Shown here: in pieces, positions 42,871-52,050 of the stretch
How the letters are laid out: each line of letters starts with the position of its first letter
Position numbering within the stretch: the stretch's first letter is position 1
NCBI RefSeq assembly: GCF_003635165.1
Contig: NZ_ML058597.1
Coordinates: 952,054-1,016,053 of the forward strand
Reading direction: 5' to 3'
DNA from: Burkholderia sp. Nafp2/4-1b
GTDB lineage: Bacteria > Pseudomonadota > Gammaproteobacteria > Burkholderiales > Burkholderiaceae
Length of the DNA stretch: 64,000 nucleotides
Position numbers and translations under genes: made by a program
The notes under the pieces: generated by a model
What the model saw: the letters and a program-made list of their open reading frames with translations, nothing else
Databases searched by the model: none
What the model was told of the DNA's origin: nothing

Positions 42871-43794
42871 ATGAAAATTAGCGATATCGACGCTTTTGCA
42901 GCGGTCGTCCGCTGCCAGACGCTGAGCCAGGCCGCCGCCGAGCTCGGGATGACGCAGCCGGCGATCACGCGGCGCGTGCAGAACCTCGAGGAAGCGCTCG
43001 GCGTTACGCTGCTCGACCGCAACACCAAGCCGCCGCGCCCGACCGACATCGGCCTGCAGGTGGTCGAACAGTGCCGCGCGATCCTGCGCGAAGTCGACGC
43101 GCTGCGCGAACTGACGGCCGGCCAGCGGCCGCCGGAAGGCGAATTCCGCATCGGCCTCACGCAAGGGCTCGGCGAACTGATGCTGCCCGGCCTGCTCGCG
43201 CAACTCGCCGGGCAATGGCCGGCGCTCGCCACGCAGGTCACGACCGCGTGGGGCGGGATGCTCGTCGAGCGTGTCGCGCGCCGCGAGCTCGACGCGGCGC
43301 TGGTGTTTCTCGCCCGCGAAATGGTGCTGCCGCCGCAGGTCGACGGCACGCGGCTGCTCAACACGCGCCTCGTCGCGGTCGGCCGCAAGGGCGACTGGCC
43401 GCGCCGCAGCTACCGGCTCGCCGACTGTCAGGCGCGCGGCTGGGTGCTCAATCCCGACGGCTGCGGCTTTCGCGCGGGGCTGCGCCGCGCGCTCGACGCG
43501 CAGGGGCTGCCGATGCCGGTCACGCTCGATACCTACGGCCGCGACCTGCAATTGCAGAGCGTCGCGAACGGGTTCGGTATCGGGTTGATGCCGCTGCCGC
43601 TGGTCGAAGGCAGTCCGCTGCGCGACGCGCTCGACATCGTGCCGCTCGCCGATTTCAAGCCGCAGATCGATCTGTGGCTGCTGCACCGGCAGGACGCCGC
43701 GCGCTTCGCCGCGCCGCTCGCGGCCGTGGCCGCGCATGCGCGCACCGCGTTCGCGCTGCCCGCGGATGCGGGCGAGCACGACGAGGCCGCCTGA
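42871..43794 (+). CDS. LysR-family regulator beside thiol dioxygenase
   Basis: A 307-residue LysR protein. The N-terminal winged helix has AFAAVVRCQTLSQAAAELGMTQPAITRRVQNLEE, with an arginine pair in place of the more usual S-R-Q. The effector domain (about 90-295) contains a GLTQGLGELMLPGLL start and an NGFGIGLMPLPLVE segment. It is divergent from the thiol dioxygenase gene with only 74 bp between, so it very likely regulates that gene and perhaps the rhodanese. The ATG at 42871 is preceded by an A-rich stretch rather than a clear ribosome site. Confidence 0.9.
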   Translation: MKISDIDAFAAVVRCQTLSQAAAELGMTQPAITRRVQNLEEALGVTLLDRNTKPPRPTDIGLQVVEQCRAILREVDALRELTAGQRPPEGEFRIGLTQGLGELMLPGLLAQLAGQWPALATQVTTAWGGMLVERVARRELDAALVFLAREMVLPPQVDGTRLLNTRLVAVGRKGDWPRRSYRLADCQARGWVLNPDGCGFRAGLRRALDAQGLPMPVTLDTYGRDLQLQSVANGFGIGLMPLPLVEGSPLRDALDIVPLADFKPQIDLWLLHRQDAARFAAPLAAVAAHARTAFALPADAGEHDEAA

Positions 43795-43855
43795 CCCCGA
43801 TCGACGGCGCCTGAACGGCGTCGTCCGGTTTGCCCCGACTGCCGCGCCGCCCTGC

Positions 43856-45280
43856 TCACGCATCGTTTCGACCCGATGCCGACGCAGGGTGCGACGTCCC
43901 GTGCGTGTCCGTGGTCACGTCCGTATTCGCCTTTGGGGAGGCGGCTCGCGCGGGCGCGTTGCGTGACGTCGCCTCCGCGTCCGCGTTCGGGGCTGCGCTT
44001 GCGCGCCGCGCCGCCGCCGCTGCCTCGTCGAGCGCCGCGCGTCCCGCGGCCACCGCGATCGCGTCGTCCTGCGGCGTATGCACGCGGCTGCACAGCACGT
44101 CGCGATAGTGCCGTTCGAGCGGATTGTGGCGGCTCAGCCCGTGATTGCCCGACAGCTTCAACGCGTGCTCGACCGTGCGGATCGCCTGCTCGGTCACGGT
44201 TCGCTTGACGAGGCCGCTCGTCGTCACCGTCGGCGCGTCGCCCGCATCGGTGCGTGCGATGTGCTCGTCGAGCAGTACGCGATTCGCGTGCAGCCACCCT
44301 TCGATCTCGCCGACGGCCTCCTGCACGCGCGGCAGCGTCGCGAGCGGCGCACCGAGCCCGCTCGGCGCGCGCGTCGTCGCGAACTCGAGCAGCCAGTCGC
44401 GCGAGGCACGCGCCACCGCGTCGTAGAGGCTGCCGAGCAGCGCGACCATCCACGCCTGCTGGTCGGCCTGCGCGTCGACGTCCGCATGGCTCGCGGCCGA
44501 CACGGCCCATGCATCGGGCGCGCGCACGTCCACCGCGTGATCGGCCGGCAGCCATACGTCGTCGAACACCACTTCGTGGCTGCCCGATGCGCGCAGGCCC
44601 AGGTGATTCCAGCTTTCGATCACGCGGATGCGCGCGTCGTCCGCCGTATTGCCATCCGCATCGCGCTCGCGCCGCACGACGAACACGCCGACGCGCGGCT
44701 CGGGTTCGTCGGTGCGCGCCCACACGGCCAGCCAGCGCAGCGCCGGAATGCCGGTGCTGTACAGCTTGTGACCGGACAGTCGCCAGCCGTCGCCGTCGCG
44801 ACGCGCAATCGTTTCGGGCAGGCCGCCGCGCGACGGCGAACCGAGCGCCGGCTCGACGCGCAGCGCATTGATCAGCGCGCCTTCGTCGACGGCACTCTGG
44901 AACACCGCATGCCGCACGCGCTCGGGCCAGCGGTTGTCCGCGCGGCCGAGCGCGCGATGCTGCAGATACGTCATGGTCAGCACCAGCGCGGTCGCCGGGT
45001 CGGCGCGCGCGACCGCGGCCACGATCCGACTCGCCTGGGCGAGCGTCGCGCCCGCGCCGCCATGCTCGCGCGGCACCACCTGCGCGATCAGCCCGGCGCG
45101 ATGCAGCCGTGCGAAGTTTTCGTGCGGGAAGCGGCCGTCGACGTCGTTGCGCGCGGCGTCGGCCGCGAGGCCGGGCGCGAGACGCTCGAGCAGCGCGGCG
45201 ACGCGTGCATCGTCGGCAGGCAGGTGGCGCAGCGACGACTGCGGCGGAAGCGGCGAGGAAGCGGCAAGGCGGGCGGACAT
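43856..45280 (-). CDS. Acyl-CoA dehydrogenase homologue (SfnB/DszC-like flavoprotein)
   Basis: A 474-residue acyl-CoA dehydrogenase-fold protein. N-terminal helical domain (about 18-125, including VVPREHGGAGATLAQASRIVAAVARADP), middle beta domain (about 126-235, GWRLSGHKLYSTGIPALRWLAVWARTD and RASGSHEVVFDDVWLP), and C-terminal helices to ~415 with SGNHGLSRHNPLERHYRD. The catalytic Glu of true dehydrogenases is not evident, as in the SfnB/DszC flavin-dependent sulfur-oxidation group. The final ~55 residues are Ala/Thr/Ser/Asn-rich with no domain. GAGGG precedes the ATG at 45280. It is divergent from an SsuD-like operon, which supports a sulfur role. Confidence 0.86.
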   Translation of the reverse strand: MSARLAASSPLPPQSSLRHLPADDARVAALLERLAPGLAADAARNDVDGRFPHENFARLHRAGLIAQVVPREHGGAGATLAQASRIVAAVARADPATALVLTMTYLQHRALGRADNRWPERVRHAVFQSAVDEGALINALRVEPALGSPSRGGLPETIARRDGDGWRLSGHKLYSTGIPALRWLAVWARTDEPEPRVGVFVVRRERDADGNTADDARIRVIESWNHLGLRASGSHEVVFDDVWLPADHAVDVRAPDAWAVSAASHADVDAQADQQAWMVALLGSLYDAVARASRDWLLEFATTRAPSGLGAPLATLPRVQEAVGEIEGWLHANRVLLDEHIARTDAGDAPTVTTSGLVKRTVTEQAIRTVEHALKLSGNHGLSRHNPLERHYRDVLCSRVHTPQDDAIAVAAGRAALDEAAAAARRASAAPNADAEATSRNAPARAASPKANTDVTTDTHGTSHPASASGRNDA

Positions 45281-45770
45281 GGGTCGGATTCCCTCGGAGG
45301 CTGGGTAGCTGGATAACGTAACAGCGGTAACGGCAGAGATCGGTCGGCGGATGGCGCGGCGGGCCGGGGAGCCGGCGGCGATCGGCTGCACGCGACTGAA
45401 CCCGGCAGGAAGTGACTGCCACCGGCGGCGGATTCTCCGGGCTTGATCCGCAGGCGTTCGTCGCGACCGCTGCGCGCACGCACCCGGCATCAAGACCGGT
45501 ATTCGAACCGTGCCGCCGCCCCTGAGCCGCATGCCGCCCGGTTCCCGTCCCGCTCGGAAAACCCCGCGACACGCCGCCGACGCCCTGCCGACTCGATCGC
45601 GAGCCCACAGCGTATGCGCAAGCCGCACGCGCCCAAACCATGCAAATCTGATATTCAAATCCGGATTGATTATTTCCGTTTCGCATGATCCCGGCGGTAA
45701 TCTGCGCTCCATCCCCGCCCCGGCCCGCCGTTGCAGGCCGCGCCGGGCCGTCCTTGCATCGGAGACCCAG
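45281..45770. other. 490-bp divergent region upstream of sulfonate-type operon
   Basis: No gene is supported. An AT-rich island at about 45640-45690 stands out in otherwise GC-rich DNA and contains AATCCGGATT. A TAATCT at 45698-45703 is a possible -10 without a good -35, as expected for a promoter needing a CysB/SsuR-type activator. A ribosome site GGAGAC precedes 45771. Confidence 0.5.
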
Positions 45771-46856
45771 ATGAGCGTCGAATTCATCGGCATGATCCAG
45801 AGCCAGAAGCAGTCGGAAATCCATCCGCCTGCCGGCCCCGTCGTCGACCCCGACTACGTGCGCGACTTCGCCCGCGCACACGAAACGGCCGGCTTCGACC
45901 GGATCCTCGTCCCGCATCACTCGACCGGCCCGTCCGCGACGCTGACGATCGCGTTCGCGGCCGCAGCGACCGAGCGCATCCATTTCATGCTCGCGCATCG
46001 TCCGGGCTTCACCGCGCCGACGCTGGCCGCGCGGCAGATCGCGACGCTCGACCAGTTCAGCCGCGGCCGGCTCGCCGTGCACTTCATCTCCGGCGGCTCG
46101 GACAGCGAACAGCAGCGCGACGGCGATTTCCTCGACCACGACGCACGCTATGCCCGCACCGACGAATACCTCGGCATCCTGCGGCGCATCTGGACCGAAG
46201 CGCAGCCGTTCGATCACGACGGCGCGCACTACCGCTTCAAGCAGGGCTTCTCGGAAGTGAAGCCGTTCCAGCAGCCGCACGTGCCGATCTACTTCGGCGG
46301 CGCGTCGAACGCCGCGCTCGAAGTGGCCGGCAAGCACGCGGACGTCTACGCACTGTGGGGCGAATCGCTCGACCAGGTGCGCGAGCTGACGACGCGCGTG
46401 CGCGCCGAAGCCGCGAAGCATGGCCGCCAGGTGCGCTTCTCCGTGTCGTTCCGGCCGATCCTCGCGGCGACCGAAGACGAAGCGTGGGCGCGTGCGCACC
46501 GGATCCTCGACGAAACGCGCAGGCTGCGCGAAGCGGCCGGCCTCGGCACCGGCGGCCCGCAGCAGAGCGAAGGCGCGCGGCGCCTGCTCGCCGCGGCCGA
46601 TCGCGGCTCGCGGGTCGACAAGCGGCTGTGGACCGAGATCGCAAAGCTCACCGGCGCGCGCTCGAATTCGACCGCGCTGGTCGGCACGCCCGAACAGGTG
46701 GCCGATGCGCTGCTCGACTACTACGACCTCGGCGTGACGACGTTCCTGATCCGCGGCTTCGATCCGCTCGACGACGCGATCGACTTCGGCCGCGAACTGA
46801 TACCGCGCGTGCGCAGCGGCGTCGCCGCACGCGACGCGGCGCGCCGCGCCGCCTGA
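45771..46856 (+). CDS. LLM-class FMNH2-dependent monooxygenase (SsuD-like)
   Basis: A 361-residue bacterial luciferase-like monooxygenase. Features of the SsuD branch are an FDRILVPHHSTGPSATLTIAF stretch, HRPGFTAPTLAARQIATLDQFSRGRLAVHFISGG (phosphate/FMN site), and YFGGASNAALEVAGKHADVYALWGE. SsuD cleaves alkanesulfonates to aldehyde and sulfite using reduced flavin from a partner reductase; no reductase gene is in the window. It is the first gene of a seven-gene run with an aldolase-like gene and a sulfonate-type ABC transporter. The exact substrate is unknown. Confidence 0.92.
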   Translation: MSVEFIGMIQSQKQSEIHPPAGPVVDPDYVRDFARAHETAGFDRILVPHHSTGPSATLTIAFAAAATERIHFMLAHRPGFTAPTLAARQIATLDQFSRGRLAVHFISGGSDSEQQRDGDFLDHDARYARTDEYLGILRRIWTEAQPFDHDGAHYRFKQGFSEVKPFQQPHVPIYFGGASNAALEVAGKHADVYALWGESLDQVRELTTRVRAEAAKHGRQVRFSVSFRPILAATEDEAWARAHRILDETRRLREAAGLGTGGPQQSEGARRLLAAADRGSRVDKRLWTEIAKLTGARSNSTALVGTPEQVADALLDYYDLGVTTFLIRGFDPLDDAIDFGRELIPRVRSGVAARDAARRAA

Positions 46857-46876
46857 CGCAAAGGGAGACGCCTGCC

Positions 46877-47731
46877 ATGTCCGCCGTCCTGTCCGCTTCG
46901 CCCTCTTCGTCGCCCGCGCGCACCGCGTCGGGCCTCGTGCTCGCCGACACGCCGCGCCAGCATTTCTGGTTCGATCCGCCCGCGCCGCGCGTCGACGTCG
47001 CCGCCGAGCGCCGCCACCGGCAGGAGCGGCTCGCGGCCGCGTTCCGCCTGTTCGCGCGCTACGGTTTCGCGTCGGGCCTCGCCGGCCACATCACCGCACG
47101 CGATCCGGAGCTGCCCGATCACTTCTGGGTGAATCCGCTCGGCGTGCATTTCTCGCAGATCAAGGTATCGGACCTGCTGCTCGTCAATTCGCGCGGCGAG
47201 ACCGCGATCGGCAACCGGCCGCTGAACAAGGCCGCATTCGCGATCCATGCGGCGATTCACGATGCGCATCCGCACCTCGTCGCCGCCGCGCATACGCATT
47301 CGACCTACGGCAAGGCGTGGTCGACGCTCGGCCGCCCGCTCGATCCGCTGACGCAGGATGCCTGCGTGTTCTACGAGGACCACGCGCTGTTCGATGACTT
47401 CACGGGGATGGTTGTCGATACGAGCGAAGGCGCGCGGATCGCGGACGCGCTCGCGAAGCCCGACGGCAGCACGCACAAGGGCGTGATCCTGAAGAACCAC
47501 GGAATCCTGACGGCCGGGCCGACGGTCGAGGCCGCCGCGTGGTGGTACATCGCGCTCGACAACGTCGCGCATACGCAATTGCTGGCCGAAGCGGCCGGCA
47601 CGCCGCAACCGATCGATCACGCGACCGCGCAACACACGCACGGCCAGATCGGCGGCCCGGACGGCGCCTTGCATGCGTTCGACAGCCTGTTCGCGCGCGT
47701 CGTCGCGGACGAACCCGACCTGCTTGACTGA
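46877..47731 (+). CDS. Class II aldolase/adducin-family protein
   Basis: A 284-residue class II aldolase fold protein. Zinc ligands are visible in AAAHTHSTYGKAW (His-x-His) and LKNHGILTAG. Family members include fuculose-phosphate aldolase, ribulose-phosphate epimerase and several decarboxylases. The first ~45 residues are extra and lack domain character. It is 20 bp after the monooxygenase gene with a GGGAGA ribosome site, so it probably handles the carbon skeleton left after desulfonation, or acts on an organosulfur substrate directly. That role is inference from context. Confidence 0.9.
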   Translation: MSAVLSASPSSSPARTASGLVLADTPRQHFWFDPPAPRVDVAAERRHRQERLAAAFRLFARYGFASGLAGHITARDPELPDHFWVNPLGVHFSQIKVSDLLLVNSRGETAIGNRPLNKAAFAIHAAIHDAHPHLVAAAHTHSTYGKAWSTLGRPLDPLTQDACVFYEDHALFDDFTGMVVDTSEGARIADALAKPDGSTHKGVILKNHGILTAGPTVEAAAWWYIALDNVAHTQLLAEAAGTPQPIDHATAQHTHGQIGGPDGALHAFDSLFARVVADEPDLLD

Positions 47732-47774
47732 GCGATTGAGCGACTGCCGCACGACCGGAACCGGAGACCAAACC

Positions 47775-48833
47775 ATGACCAAACACACCGAATTCACCGA
47801 ACGCACCGAACCCGCCGCCGCGCCATCCGGCGCCCACGACGACAAACGCCGCAAGCTGCTGCGCGCGGCCGGCGCCGTCGCGCTCGCCGCACCGGCGATC
47901 ACGCTCGGCCGCAAGGCCTGGTCCGCGCCGCCGCTGAAGAAGCTCACGTTCGCGTGGAACCAGAACGCGTTCTGCCTGACGCCGATCGTCGTCGCGCAGG
48001 AGAACGGCTTCTTCGAGAAGAACGGGCTGAAGGTCGAACTGGTCAACTACAGCGGATCGACCGACCAGCTGCTCGAATCGATCGCGACCGGCAAGGCCGA
48101 CGCGGCGGTCGGGATGATCCACCGCTGGCTCAAGCCGCTCGAAGCCGGTTTCGACGTGAAGATCATCGGCAGCTCGCACGGCGGCTGCGTGCGGCTGCTC
48201 GGCTCGAAGACGGCCGGTGTGACGACGCTGCAGGCGCTGAAGGGCAAGACGGTCGGCGTCAGCGATCTCGCCGCGCCCGGCAAGCACTTCTTCTCGATCC
48301 TGCTCGCGAAGAACGGCATCGATCCCGAGCGCGACATCACGTGGCGCCAGTATCCGGCCGACCTGCTCGGCGTCGCGGTCGACAAGGGCGAGATCCAGGC
48401 GATCGCCGACGGCGACCCGAACCTCTACCTGCTCGAGAAGCGCAGCAACGGCGCGTACACCGAACTGGCGACGAACCTGTCCGGCGAATACGCACGCAAG
48501 GTGTGCTGCGTGATCGGCGCGCGCGGCGACCTCGTGCGCAACGACCGGCCGGCCGCGGCCGCGCTCGCGCGCTCGATCGTGCAGGCCACCGAGTACACGC
48601 ACGACAACCCGAACGAAGCGGCGAAGGCGTTCGCGAAGTATTCGCCGAAGATCAATCCGGAAGACCTGCGCAAGCTGTACGCGACGCTGACCTACACGCA
48701 CCACCCGACCAACGTCGACCTGCAGCAGGAAATCGCGTTCTACGCGGACGATTTCCGCCGGATCAGCGTGCTGAAGAAGAGCACCGACCCGCAGCGCTTC
48801 GCGCAGCAGGTCTATGCGAACGTGCTGGGGTGA
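47775..48833 (+). CDS. ABC substrate-binding protein, sulfonate/nitrate type (1)
   Basis: A 352-residue SsuA/TauA-like periplasmic binding protein. The N-terminal signal is long, with a twin-arginine-like pair (Arg25-Arg26 in DDKRRKLLRAAG), so Tat export is possible. Mature features: FAWNQNAFCLTPIVVAQENGFFEKNGLKVE, GSTDQLLESIATGKADAAVGMIHRWLKPLE and LQALKGKTVGVSDLAAPG. It precedes the permease by four bases. A different binding protein of the same broad family is encoded at the end of the operon. Confidence 0.9.
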   Translation: MTKHTEFTERTEPAAAPSGAHDDKRRKLLRAAGAVALAAPAITLGRKAWSAPPLKKLTFAWNQNAFCLTPIVVAQENGFFEKNGLKVELVNYSGSTDQLLESIATGKADAAVGMIHRWLKPLEAGFDVKIIGSSHGGCVRLLGSKTAGVTTLQALKGKTVGVSDLAAPGKHFFSILLAKNGIDPERDITWRQYPADLLGVAVDKGEIQAIADGDPNLYLLEKRSNGAYTELATNLSGEYARKVCCVIGARGDLVRNDRPAAAALARSIVQATEYTHDNPNEAAKAFAKYSPKINPEDLRKLYATLTYTHHPTNVDLQQEIAFYADDFRRISVLKKSTDPQRFAQQVYANVLG

Positions 48834-48837
48834 CGCG

Positions 48838-49944
48838 ATGTCGACGATCGAACACGCGTCCGCCGCACGCAGCGCATCGGCACCCCCCGGCGCCGCCACC
48901 GCAACTGCCGGCGCTGCCGCTGCGCCGCGTGCCGCGTGCACGGCCTGCGACGCGACGCTCGCGGCCGAAGCCCGTCGCGCGCGCACCTGGCCGACCGGCA
49001 TCGTCGCGGCGCTCGCGTGGGGCGCGCTCGGCGCGGTTACGTATCTGTGGCCGAACCGTGTCGTCGGCTTCACCGACTGGGCGTACACCGACACGTTCGG
49101 CATCGCTGCGTGGGTGATCGGCGCGCTGTTGCTGGTCGCCGCGACGCTCGGCCATCGCGTGCCGGCCACGCGCACCCGGCTCGCCCGCGTACGGCCGGCC
49201 GGCCCGTGGCTCGTCGCGCTGCCGCTCGTGCTCGCCGCGTGGGAAATCGTCACCGCGAAAACCGGCTGGCTGCCGACGCCGTTCTTCGCGCCGCCGCAGG
49301 CGCTGATCGAGGTCTACGTCGACGACTGGCCGCGCCTCGCGGGCAGCGCCGGCAACACGCTGAAGCTCCTCGCGCTCGGGTTCGCGTACGGCGTCGCGGT
49401 CGGGTTCGCGGTCGGCGTATCGATCGGCTGGTCGCGCCGCATCGGCTACTGGGTCCATCCGGTGCTGCGCGTGCTCGGCCCCGTGCCGGCCACCGCGCTC
49501 TTGCCGCTCACGTTCTACTTCTTCCCGACGAGCTATTCGGCCGCCGCGTTCCTGATCGCGCTGTCGACCGGCTTCCCGGTCGCGGTGCTGACGTGGTCGG
49601 GCGTCGCGAGCGTGAACCGTCAGTACTACGACGTCGCGCGCACGCTCGGCGCGAACGCGCGCTTCCTGGTGTTGCGCGTCGCGATTCCGGCCGCGCTGCC
49701 GCACGTGTTCGTCGGCATCTTCATGGGACTGAGCGCGTCGTTCACGGTGCTGGTCGTCGCCGAGATGATGGGCGTCAAGTCGGGGCTCGGCTGGTACCTG
49801 AGCTGGGCGCAGGGCTGGGCATCGTACGTGAACATGTATGCGGCGCTGATCGTGATGGCGCTGCTGTTTTCCGGGCTGATCGCGCTGCTGTTCGCGGTGC
49901 GCGACCGTGTGCTCGCATGGCAGAAAGGAACCGTCAAATGGTAA
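48838..49944 (+). CDS. ABC permease, SsuC-like, with extra N-terminal membrane region
   Basis: A 368-residue permease. The last ~255 residues are a normal SsuC/TauC permease with the cytoplasmic EAA-type loop VARTLGANARFLVLRVAIPAALP. The first ~110 residues are additional: an Ala/Thr-rich start, then two hydrophobic helices (about 58-78 and 85-104) before the usual first helix at ~120. Usual SsuC length is about 260. The end overlaps the ATPase start by seven bases, so the two are co-translated. Confidence 0.9.
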   Translation: MSTIEHASAARSASAPPGAATATAGAAAAPRAACTACDATLAAEARRARTWPTGIVAALAWGALGAVTYLWPNRVVGFTDWAYTDTFGIAAWVIGALLLVAATLGHRVPATRTRLARVRPAGPWLVALPLVLAAWEIVTAKTGWLPTPFFAPPQALIEVYVDDWPRLAGSAGNTLKLLALGFAYGVAVGFAVGVSIGWSRRIGYWVHPVLRVLGPVPATALLPLTFYFFPTSYSAAAFLIALSTGFPVAVLTWSGVASVNRQYYDVARTLGANARFLVLRVAIPAALPHVFVGIFMGLSASFTVLVVAEMMGVKSGLGWYLSWAQGWASYVNMYAALIVMALLFSGLIALLFAVRDRVLAWQKGTVKW

Positions 49945-50762
49945 GCGCCGCCGTTCTCGAACCGTCCGTTGCGACGCCGGCCGCCGCGTCCGTTGCACCG
50001 GCGCCGCGCGGCGCGCGCATCGACATCCGTCGCGTGAGCCACGCGTTCGACGGCCCCGGCGGCCCGCTGCCCGTGCTCGACGACGTGACGCTGTCGGTCG
50101 CGGCCGGCGAATTCGTCGCGCTGCTCGGCCCGAGCGGCTGCGGGAAATCGACGCTGCTGCGGCTCGTCGCGGGCCTCGATCCCGCGCGGCAAGGCACGAT
50201 CGCGCAGGACGGCGCGCCGATCGAGCGGCCCGATCCGTCGCGCATCGTCGTGTTCCAGGATCCGACGCTCTATCCGTGGCGGCGTGTGCGCGCGAACGTC
50301 GCGCTCGGCCTCGAGGCGCGCGGCGTCGCACGCACCGCGCAGCATCGCGTCGACGATGCGCTCGCGCGCGTCGGGCTGCAGGAATTCTCGAACGTGTTTC
50401 CGCATCAGCTGTCGGGCGGGATGGCGCAGCGTGTCGCGCTCGCCCGCGCGCTCGTCAACGATCCGCGCCTCTTGATCCTCGACGAGCCGCTCGGCAAGCT
50501 CGATTCGCTGACGCGCCTGACGATGCAGGCCGAGCTGACCGCGCTGTGGCAACGCGACGGGTTCTCCGCGCTGCTCGTCACGCACGATGTCGAGGAAGCG
50601 CTGTTTCTCGCGCAGCGCGTGATCGTGTTCGGGCCGCGTCCCGCGCGAATCGTCGCGGAACTGCGTGTGGACCTGCCCTATCCGCGCCATCGCGGCGACC
50701 CGCGTCTTGCCGAGCTGCGCCACGAAGCGCTGCGGCATCTCGGACTCGATGCGAGCTGGTAG
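49938..50762 (+). CDS. ABC ATPase, SsuB/TauB-like
   Basis: A 274-residue importer ATPase. Walker A GPSGCGKST (64-72), Q-loop VVFQDPTLYPWRRV, signature LSGGMAQR, Walker B LLILDEPLGKLD, and switch His in VTHDVEEALFL. It has a ~28-residue Ala/Pro-rich N-terminal extension. It energises the permease encoded just upstream; the starting ATG lies inside the permease's last codons. Confidence 0.93.
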   Translation: MVSAAVLEPSVATPAAASVAPAPRGARIDIRRVSHAFDGPGGPLPVLDDVTLSVAAGEFVALLGPSGCGKSTLLRLVAGLDPARQGTIAQDGAPIERPDPSRIVVFQDPTLYPWRRVRANVALGLEARGVARTAQHRVDDALARVGLQEFSNVFPHQLSGGMAQRVALARALVNDPRLLILDEPLGKLDSLTRLTMQAELTALWQRDGFSALLVTHDVEEALFLAQRVIVFGPRPARIVAELRVDLPYPRHRGDPRLAELRHEALRHLGLDASW

Positions 50763-50812
50763 ATGCGGGAGGTCGTTCGCAGGATTGCCGGTGCGCGGCA
50801 AAGGTCGCGCCG

Positions 50813-51997
50813 ATGAATGCACCACCGTTCGCCGACTGGGCGCTGCTGGTCCTGCAACTGCTGTATCGCGCGCAGATCACGGTCGCGCGAGCGCTGCATG
50901 CGGTCGGCCTGACCGGCGACGCCGACGGACAGGCCGCGTGGCCCTGGGCGCACCGCATCGCACTCGAAACGCTGCGTATCGACGCGGGGCTCACGCGACA
51001 ACTCGCGTTCGCCGTCGCGATGACCGCGCTCGCCGTGGCGCTCGGTTGCGTCGCGCTCGTTTCCCGGAAGTGGCGGGCGGCATCGGCGATCGCCGCGCTG
51101 GCCGTTGCATGGTTCGCGCCGTGGCCGCCGGCGTCGCTGTGGCTCACACCGGCCGCCCCGACCAGTTTCCAGCGCAATCCCGCGCCGTTTTCCGTCGCGA
51201 ACGTGATGCGCGGCGCACATCTGTATACGCAGCATTGCGCGTCCTGCCACGGCGCGGACGGCCGCGGCGAAGGCCCGCTCGCCGCCACGCTCGCGCACTG
51301 GCCGCCGACCTTCGCGGGCGCACTGCTTGCCCGCCGGCTCGACGGCGAACTCTACTGGCGCGTGCGGCACGGTACGCGCGACGCACACGGTGCGGCGTCG
51401 ATGCCGGGCTTTGCCGCAACGCTCGGCGCGGCCGACACCTGGGCCGTGCTCGATTACCTGAAAGCGTTGTCCGCGGGCAGCGGCGCCCAGGCGGAAGGCG
51501 CGTGGCCCGTGCCCGTCCCGCTGCCGACGCTCGACGTGCGTTGCGGCGACGCCGCGCCGCAACCGCTCGAGCACTGGCGCGAAGGCCAGCGCGTACGCAT
51601 CGTCGCGCTCGCACCGGGCGGCACACCGCCTCAAGAAGATCCGCGCTGGCAGACGCTGCTCGTCACCGCCGACAAGACGGCCGCACCGCCGCCACCGACC
51701 GCCACACGCGCGAACTGTTTCGCATCGACACCCGACGCGTGGCAGGCGTTCGCGACGATCGCGGGCGTGCGGCCCGATGCGTTCGGCGGCACGCAACTGC
51801 TCGCCGACCGGCGCGGCTGGCTGCGGGCGCGCGCATTGCCGGGCAGCGCGGGCTGGTCGGCGGACGATCTGCTGTGCCGCTCGGATGCGCCCGCTCGGCC
51901 GTCGGCCGCCGCCGCGAAGGTCGATCCGCTGACCGCGCTGCTGCTGCGCGTCGATGCCGAACCGGTACGCGACGTGCAGGCCGGACTCTCGCATTGA
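50813..51997 (+). CDS. Membrane-anchored c-type cytochrome
   Basis: A 394-residue protein with two hydrophobic helices (about 63-83 and 88-106) and then a periplasmic class-I cytochrome c domain. The haem motif is CASCH (Cys142, Cys145, His146), followed by GADGRGEGPLA, and the likely axial Met is Met197 in ASMPGF. The C-terminal ~170 residues form a second domain of no clear family with three further cysteines (near VRCGD, ANCFAS and LLCRSD). It is placed between an ABC ATPase and a binding-protein gene in a sulfonate-type operon, which is unusual. It may pass electrons from a periplasmic oxidation, or from sulfite, to the respiratory chain. Confidence 0.82.
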   Translation: MNAPPFADWALLVLQLLYRAQITVARALHAVGLTGDADGQAAWPWAHRIALETLRIDAGLTRQLAFAVAMTALAVALGCVALVSRKWRAASAIAALAVAWFAPWPPASLWLTPAAPTSFQRNPAPFSVANVMRGAHLYTQHCASCHGADGRGEGPLAATLAHWPPTFAGALLARRLDGELYWRVRHGTRDAHGAASMPGFAATLGAADTWAVLDYLKALSAGSGAQAEGAWPVPVPLPTLDVRCGDAAPQPLEHWREGQRVRIVALAPGGTPPQEDPRWQTLLVTADKTAAPPPPTATRANCFASTPDAWQAFATIAGVRPDAFGGTQLLADRRGWLRARALPGSAGWSADDLLCRSDAPARPSAAAAKVDPLTALLLRVDAEPVRDVQAGLSH

Positions 51998-52050
51998 AGC
52001 ATCCCCGAACCGTATCCCCGACCCGTTTTCCCGACCCGATCGAACACACG

